DNA of 8,502 nucleotides. Source: Trueperaceae bacterium (GTDB lineage: Bacteria; Deinococcota; Deinococci; Deinococcales; Trueperaceae). The stretch's first letter is position 1; each line of letters starts with the position of its first letter. Location: positions 1-8,502 of the forward strand of contig SLSM01000080.1 of NCBI GenBank assembly GCA_007130445.1, in the 5' to 3' direction. Under the pieces are notes generated by a model. It had not been told where the DNA came from and did not search any database. It saw nothing but the letters and a program-made list of their open reading frames with translations. Positions 5,949 through 8,502 of the stretch are shown piece by piece. The translations under genes were made by a program, and so were the position numbers.

Positions 5949-5971
5949 GTATCTTGTCGATACACACTCTC
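5949..5971 (+). promoter_or_regulatory. Operator-like palindrome and ACACACTCTC motif before the permeases
   Basis: GTATC (5949-5953) and GATAC (5959-5963) form a perfect inverted repeat around TTGTC. TATCTT (5950-5955) and TACACA (5961-5966) are both possible -10 elements, though neither has a good -35. ACACACTCTC (5962-5971) has its reverse complement upstream of the binding-protein gene. The site lies 20-45 bases before the TTG start, which suits a promoter/operator. Confidence 0.35.
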
Positions 5972-5991
5972 TTCGACCCGGGAGGTCGGGC

Positions 5992-6993
5992 TTGCTCCCC
6001 TACGTGATCCGTCGGTTCTTCCACCTGATCCCGACGTTCCTCGGGGCCACGTTGTTGGCCTTCCTGATCTCGCAGCTCGTGCCCGGCGACTTCGTGACCC
6101 AGCGCGCGCTCGAGCCGAACGTCAGGCAAGAGACCATCGATCGTATGCGCGCCCAGTTCGGTCTCGACCAGCCGGTGCTCGTGCAGTACGTGCGCTGGAT
6201 GGGGAGTCTCGTCCAGGGCGATCTCGGCATGTCGTTCTCGAGCAACCAACCCGTGATGAACGTCATCCGGCGGCCGATCCAGAACTCGCTCTACCTGGTC
6301 GTGTTCGCCACCGTGCTGCTGTGGCTGATGGCGATCCCCTTGGGGGTGTTCAGTGCCGTCCGGCAGTACACCATGGGGGACCAAGTGGTCTCTGCCGTGA
6401 GCTACTTCGGCCTGGCGATCCCGAACTTCTTCTTCGCGCAGGTCCTGGTGCTCGGTCTCTTCCTCTTCCGAGGGTTCACGCGTGAGACGTTCGGATACAC
6501 GAGCCTCGTGTTCCCCGTCGCCGGCATGACCAGCAACGGCTGGGAGAACTTCACGCCGTGGCATCAGTTCTGGGACATCATGTGGCACATGGTCATCCCC
6601 GGCCTCGTGGTCGCGACCGGCAGCATCGCCGGCTTCACGCGCGTCCTGCGCGGCCAGATGATCGAGTACCTCGGCAGCGATTTCATCCGCACGGCGAGGG
6701 CGAAGGGCCTCGGCAACCGCTCGATCACGTACAAGCACGCCCTGCGCCCCGCCATCATCCCGTTCATCGCCGGGATCGGCGCGCTGCTGCCATCGCTGAT
6801 CGGCGGTGCCGGGTTGGTGGAGATCGTCATGGCCTGGCCTGGCATCACGCCGCGCCTGCTCGACGCCATCACGCGCCAAGACATCTACGTGGTACTCGGG
6901 TTCCTGGTGATCTCATCGCTCCTGCTCATGATCGGCAACCTGATCTCCGACCTCCTCTTGGCCGTGGCCGATCCACGGATCCGGTACGGGTGA
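5992..6993 (+). CDS. ABC transporter permease, DppB/OppB type
   Basis: This is the first membrane subunit of the importer, 333 residues, a normal length for the DppB family. The N-terminus LPYVIRRFFHLIPTFLGATLLAFLISQLVPGD is characteristic, as are FGLDQPVLVQYVRWMGSLVQGDLGMSF (56-82) and QYTMGDQVVSAVSYFGLAIPNFF (125-147). The coupling-helix (EAA) region is FIRTARAKGLGNRSITYKHALRPAIIP (231-257), which contacts the ATPase. About six membrane helices are visible, near 10-30, 100-122, 133-158, 196-216, 252-275 and 297-323. The start is TTG: GGGAGG lies 6 bases upstream (5980-5985) and the family N-terminus begins right there. The gene follows the hairpins after the binding protein, so it may have its own promoter. 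It is separated from the next permease by 10 bases. Confidence 0.95.
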   Translation: MLPYVIRRFFHLIPTFLGATLLAFLISQLVPGDFVTQRALEPNVRQETIDRMRAQFGLDQPVLVQYVRWMGSLVQGDLGMSFSSNQPVMNVIRRPIQNSLYLVVFATVLLWLMAIPLGVFSAVRQYTMGDQVVSAVSYFGLAIPNFFFAQVLVLGLFLFRGFTRETFGYTSLVFPVAGMTSNGWENFTPWHQFWDIMWHMVIPGLVVATGSIAGFTRVLRGQMIEYLGSDFIRTARAKGLGNRSITYKHALRPAIIPFIAGIGALLPSLIGGAGLVEIVMAWPGITPRLLDAITRQDIYVVLGFLVISSLLLMIGNLISDLLLAVADPRIRYG

Positions 6994-7003
6994 GGAGGAC
7001 ACC

Positions 7004-8203
7004 ATGACCGTTCCGAACCCCTCGCAGAGCCAGATGCCCAAGGGCAAGAATGTCGCCAAGGTGGCCGTCGGCGGGAAGACCCAAGGGCGCATCGTCTGGG
7101 AGCAGTTCCGCAAGCACCACATAGCGCTCGTCGGCCTCGTCGTGCTCACACTGATGTACATCGCCGCCGCGTTCGCCGGGTTCCTCGCGCCGTACGGCAT
7201 GAACGAGTACCGACGGACGCCCGTATCGGCCTTCATGCCCCCGACCCCGATCCACTGGACCGATCCCGAGACGGGCCGGCTCACCCGGCCGTTCGTGTAC
7301 GAGTTCGTCTCCGAGCGCGACCCGGTCACGCGCCAGCGCGTCTATGTCGAGCACACCGACGGGACGCAGTACCCGATCCAGTTCTTCGTCCGTCGCCCGA
7401 GTCAGACGTACCGCATCCTCGGCATCTGGCAGAGCGACCTGCGGTTGTTCGGCGTCGACGATCCCGCGCGCGTGTTCCTGTGGGGCACCAACTCGCTCGG
7501 CAAGGACCTCTTCACGCGGGTGCTCTACGGCGGCCAGGTGTCGCTCACCATCGGCGTGTTGGCCGTGTGGGTGTCGCTGTCCCTGGGGCTCACGTTCGGC
7601 GTGATCGCCGGCTTCTACGGCGGCCTGGTCGACGACTTCTTCATGCGCTTGATCGAGGTGATCGACGCGATCCCGGGCCTGTTCCTGCTGATCGTGCTGG
7701 CGACCCTCCTCAAGGACCCGCGAAATCCGCTGGCGCAGTTGTTCGGGCTACAGATGACGTCGGCCCAGACGTTCCTGATGGTGGTCCTCGTCCTCGGCTT
7801 GGTGGGCTGGGGCGGCCTGGCGCGAACGATTCGCAGCCTGGTGCTCAGCCTGCGCGAGATGGACTATGCCCAGGCGGCCAAGGCGCTGGGCGCGAGCGAG
7901 ACCCGGATCATGTTCCGCCATCTGCTGCCGGCCACCGCGAGCTACGTCATGGTCATCCTCACGCTGGCGATCCCGGGGTTCATCCTCGCGGAGGTGGGCC
8001 TGTCGTTCCTCGGCCTGGGGCCTTCCGAGCTCGACTCTGCCAGCTGGGGTCTGTTGCTGCGTGACGCCACGGCGCGCGGCGTGAGCATCCAGTTCGTACC
8101 GTGGTTGTTGATCCCGGGCATACCGATCTTCCTCGCCGTGCTGTGCTGGAACCTGGTGGGCGACGGTCTGCGCGACGCGTTCGACCCGAAGAAGCGCCGT
8201 TGA
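7004..8203 (+). CDS. ABC transporter permease, DppC/OppC type
   Basis: This is the second membrane subunit, 399 residues, longer than the roughly 300 of plain DppC. An N-terminal cytoplasmic tail (1-38) precedes TM1 (39-62). An extracytoplasmic stretch of about 100 residues (65-157) follows before the conserved FLWGTNSLGKDLFTRVLYGGQVSLTIG (158-184). The coupling segment is MDYAQAAKALGASETRIMFRHLLPA (286-310), then the family signature IPGFILAEVGLSFLGLG (323-339) and the C-terminal NLVGDGLRDAFDPKKR. Further helices lie near 180-204, 216-235, 256-276, 312-334 and 364-384. The ATG follows GAGGAGG (6992-6998), which overlaps the upstream TGA, so translation is probably coupled to the preceding permease. 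Substrate specificity cannot be deduced. Confidence 0.95.
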   Translation: MTVPNPSQSQMPKGKNVAKVAVGGKTQGRIVWEQFRKHHIALVGLVVLTLMYIAAAFAGFLAPYGMNEYRRTPVSAFMPPTPIHWTDPETGRLTRPFVYEFVSERDPVTRQRVYVEHTDGTQYPIQFFVRRPSQTYRILGIWQSDLRLFGVDDPARVFLWGTNSLGKDLFTRVLYGGQVSLTIGVLAVWVSLSLGLTFGVIAGFYGGLVDDFFMRLIEVIDAIPGLFLLIVLATLLKDPRNPLAQLFGLQMTSAQTFLMVVLVLGLVGWGGLARTIRSLVLSLREMDYAQAAKALGASETRIMFRHLLPATASYVMVILTLAIPGFILAEVGLSFLGLGPSELDSASWGLLLRDATARGVSIQFVPWLLIPGIPIFLAVLCWNLVGDGLRDAFDPKKRR

Positions 8204-8235
8204 TGGCCCCCGCCCATGGCCACCCGTTCGCAGCG

Positions 8236-8263
8236 GCGTGCCCCCGTGTGTCCTTGGGCACGC
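8236..8263 (+). other. Intergenic hairpin between permease and ATPase genes
   Basis: GCGTGCCC (8236-8243) and GGGCACGC (8256-8263) are perfect reverse complements of 8 bp with a 12-base loop. No T-run follows. It lies in the 124-base gap between the second permease and the ATPase and could be an attenuator, a T-less terminator or an mRNA stabiliser. Confidence 0.45.
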
Positions 8264-8296
8264 AGGAGTGCTTGCGTACGCTTCCAGCGAATCGGG

Positions 8297-8302
8297 TACA
8301 CT
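8297..8302 (+). promoter_or_regulatory. Putative -10 element before the ATPase gene
   Basis: TACACT matches TATAAT at four of six positions, including T1, A2 and the final T. The nearest -35-like hexamer is TTGCGT (8272-8277) with a long 19-base spacer. Transcription would start near 8309, between the arms of the Shine-Dalgarno hairpin. An internal promoter would explain the unusually wide gap before this gene. Confidence 0.35.
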
Positions 8303-8317
8303 CTCGTGTCATGAGAG
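8301..8317 (+). promoter_or_regulatory. Hairpin that masks the ATPase Shine-Dalgarno
   Basis: CTCTCGT (8301-8307) can pair with ATGAGAG (8311-8317) with one G-U pair around the loop GTC. The right arm contains most of GAGAGG (8313-8318), the only Shine-Dalgarno candidate for the ATG at 8328. The structure can form only in transcripts that begin upstream of 8301. Confidence 0.4.
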
Positions 8318-8327
8318 GTCACCCCTG

Positions 8328-8502
8328 ATGCCCAGTCCCGATCGCCTGTTGGACGTCTCCGACCTGAAGACCTACTTCGATACCGATGAAGGTACGGTCA
8401 AGGCCGTCGACGGTGTCAGCTTCCACCTGGACAAGGGCGAGACGCTCGCCGTCGTCGGCGAGTCCGGGTCGGGCAAGTCGGTCACCAGCCTGTCGGTGAT
8501 GC
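8328..8502 (+). CDS. ABC transporter ATP-binding protein, DppD/OppD type, N-terminal fragment
   Basis: The first 58 codons of the ATPase that powers the importer are present; the gene continues past the right edge. LLDVSDLKTYFDTDEGTVKAVDGVSFHLDKGETLAVVGESGSGKSVTSLSVM matches the start of DppD/OppD proteins, with the A-loop region around Tyr16-Phe17. The Walker A motif is GESGSGKS (44-51). Walker B, the LSGGQ signature and the C-terminal oligopeptide-transporter domain lie outside the window. The ATG at 8328 is chosen because GAGAGG lies 9 bases upstream and the family N-terminus begins within a few residues. A five-codon frame starting at 8311 overlaps it and is probably not real. A partner DppF-type ATPase may follow. 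Confidence 0.92.
   Translation, partial: MPSPDRLLDVSDLKTYFDTDEGTVKAVDGVSFHLDKGETLAVVGESGSGKSVTSLSVM

Noticed and set aside
8311..8328. Five-codon leader peptide (ATGAGAGGTCACCCCTGA) ending in a TGATG overlap with the ATPase start
   Set aside because: It has no Shine-Dalgarno of its own and its own bases form the ATPase ribosome site. A coupling role cannot be excluded but nothing supports translation.
1..8502. Mobile element, CRISPR array or defence system
   Set aside because: No transposase, integrase, repeat-spacer pattern or defence protein motif was found; all coding sequence is accounted for by purine, Sec and transporter genes.

Overview
This window is GC-rich with strongly G/C-ending codons and GTG/TTG start codons. 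It carries two transcription units pointing outward from a shared 229-base divergent region. The organism is a high-GC bacterium. A Deinococcota-like origin (Deinococcus/Truepera type) would fit the exported solute-binding protein with no lipobox cysteine and the small, PurQ-dependent PurL, but this is inference and other high-GC phyla are not excluded.

Left arm, minus strand (1-3147): a purine biosynthesis operon in the order purQ-purL-purF. Successive genes overlap by four bases (GTGA, then ATGA), which points to translational coupling. purF runs off the left edge. PurQ (glutaminase) and PurL (synthetase) together make formylglycinamidine ribonucleotide. PurF makes phosphoribosylamine, the first committed step. 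The PurS subunit these short PurL proteins need is not encoded next to purQ.

Divergent region (3148-3376): both sides have an extended -10 element (TGnTAnnnT) and no good -35, one for purQ and one for tRNA-Leu. Small GC hairpins lie in both leaders.

Centre, plus strand (3377-3739): a complete tRNA-Leu(CAA) with encoded CCA, followed 48 bases later by secG, the small SecYEG subunit. They look co-transcribed.

Right arm, plus strand (4056-8502): a peptide/nickel-type ABC importer locus of a family-5 solute-binding protein, a DppB/OppB-type permease, a DppC/OppC-type permease and the start of a DppD/OppD-type ATPase. The binding-protein gene has a long 5' region with a tandem 10-bp repeat and a 10-bp hairpin. 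Two GC-rich hairpins without T-tracts separate it from the permeases. The ATPase gene has a further intergenic hairpin and its own putative -10, and its Shine-Dalgarno lies inside a short stem. An ACACTCTC motif recurs in the three non-coding segments upstream of the transporter genes. No transposon, CRISPR array, phage gene or new protein system was seen. The most interesting material is in the non-coding segments around the transporter.
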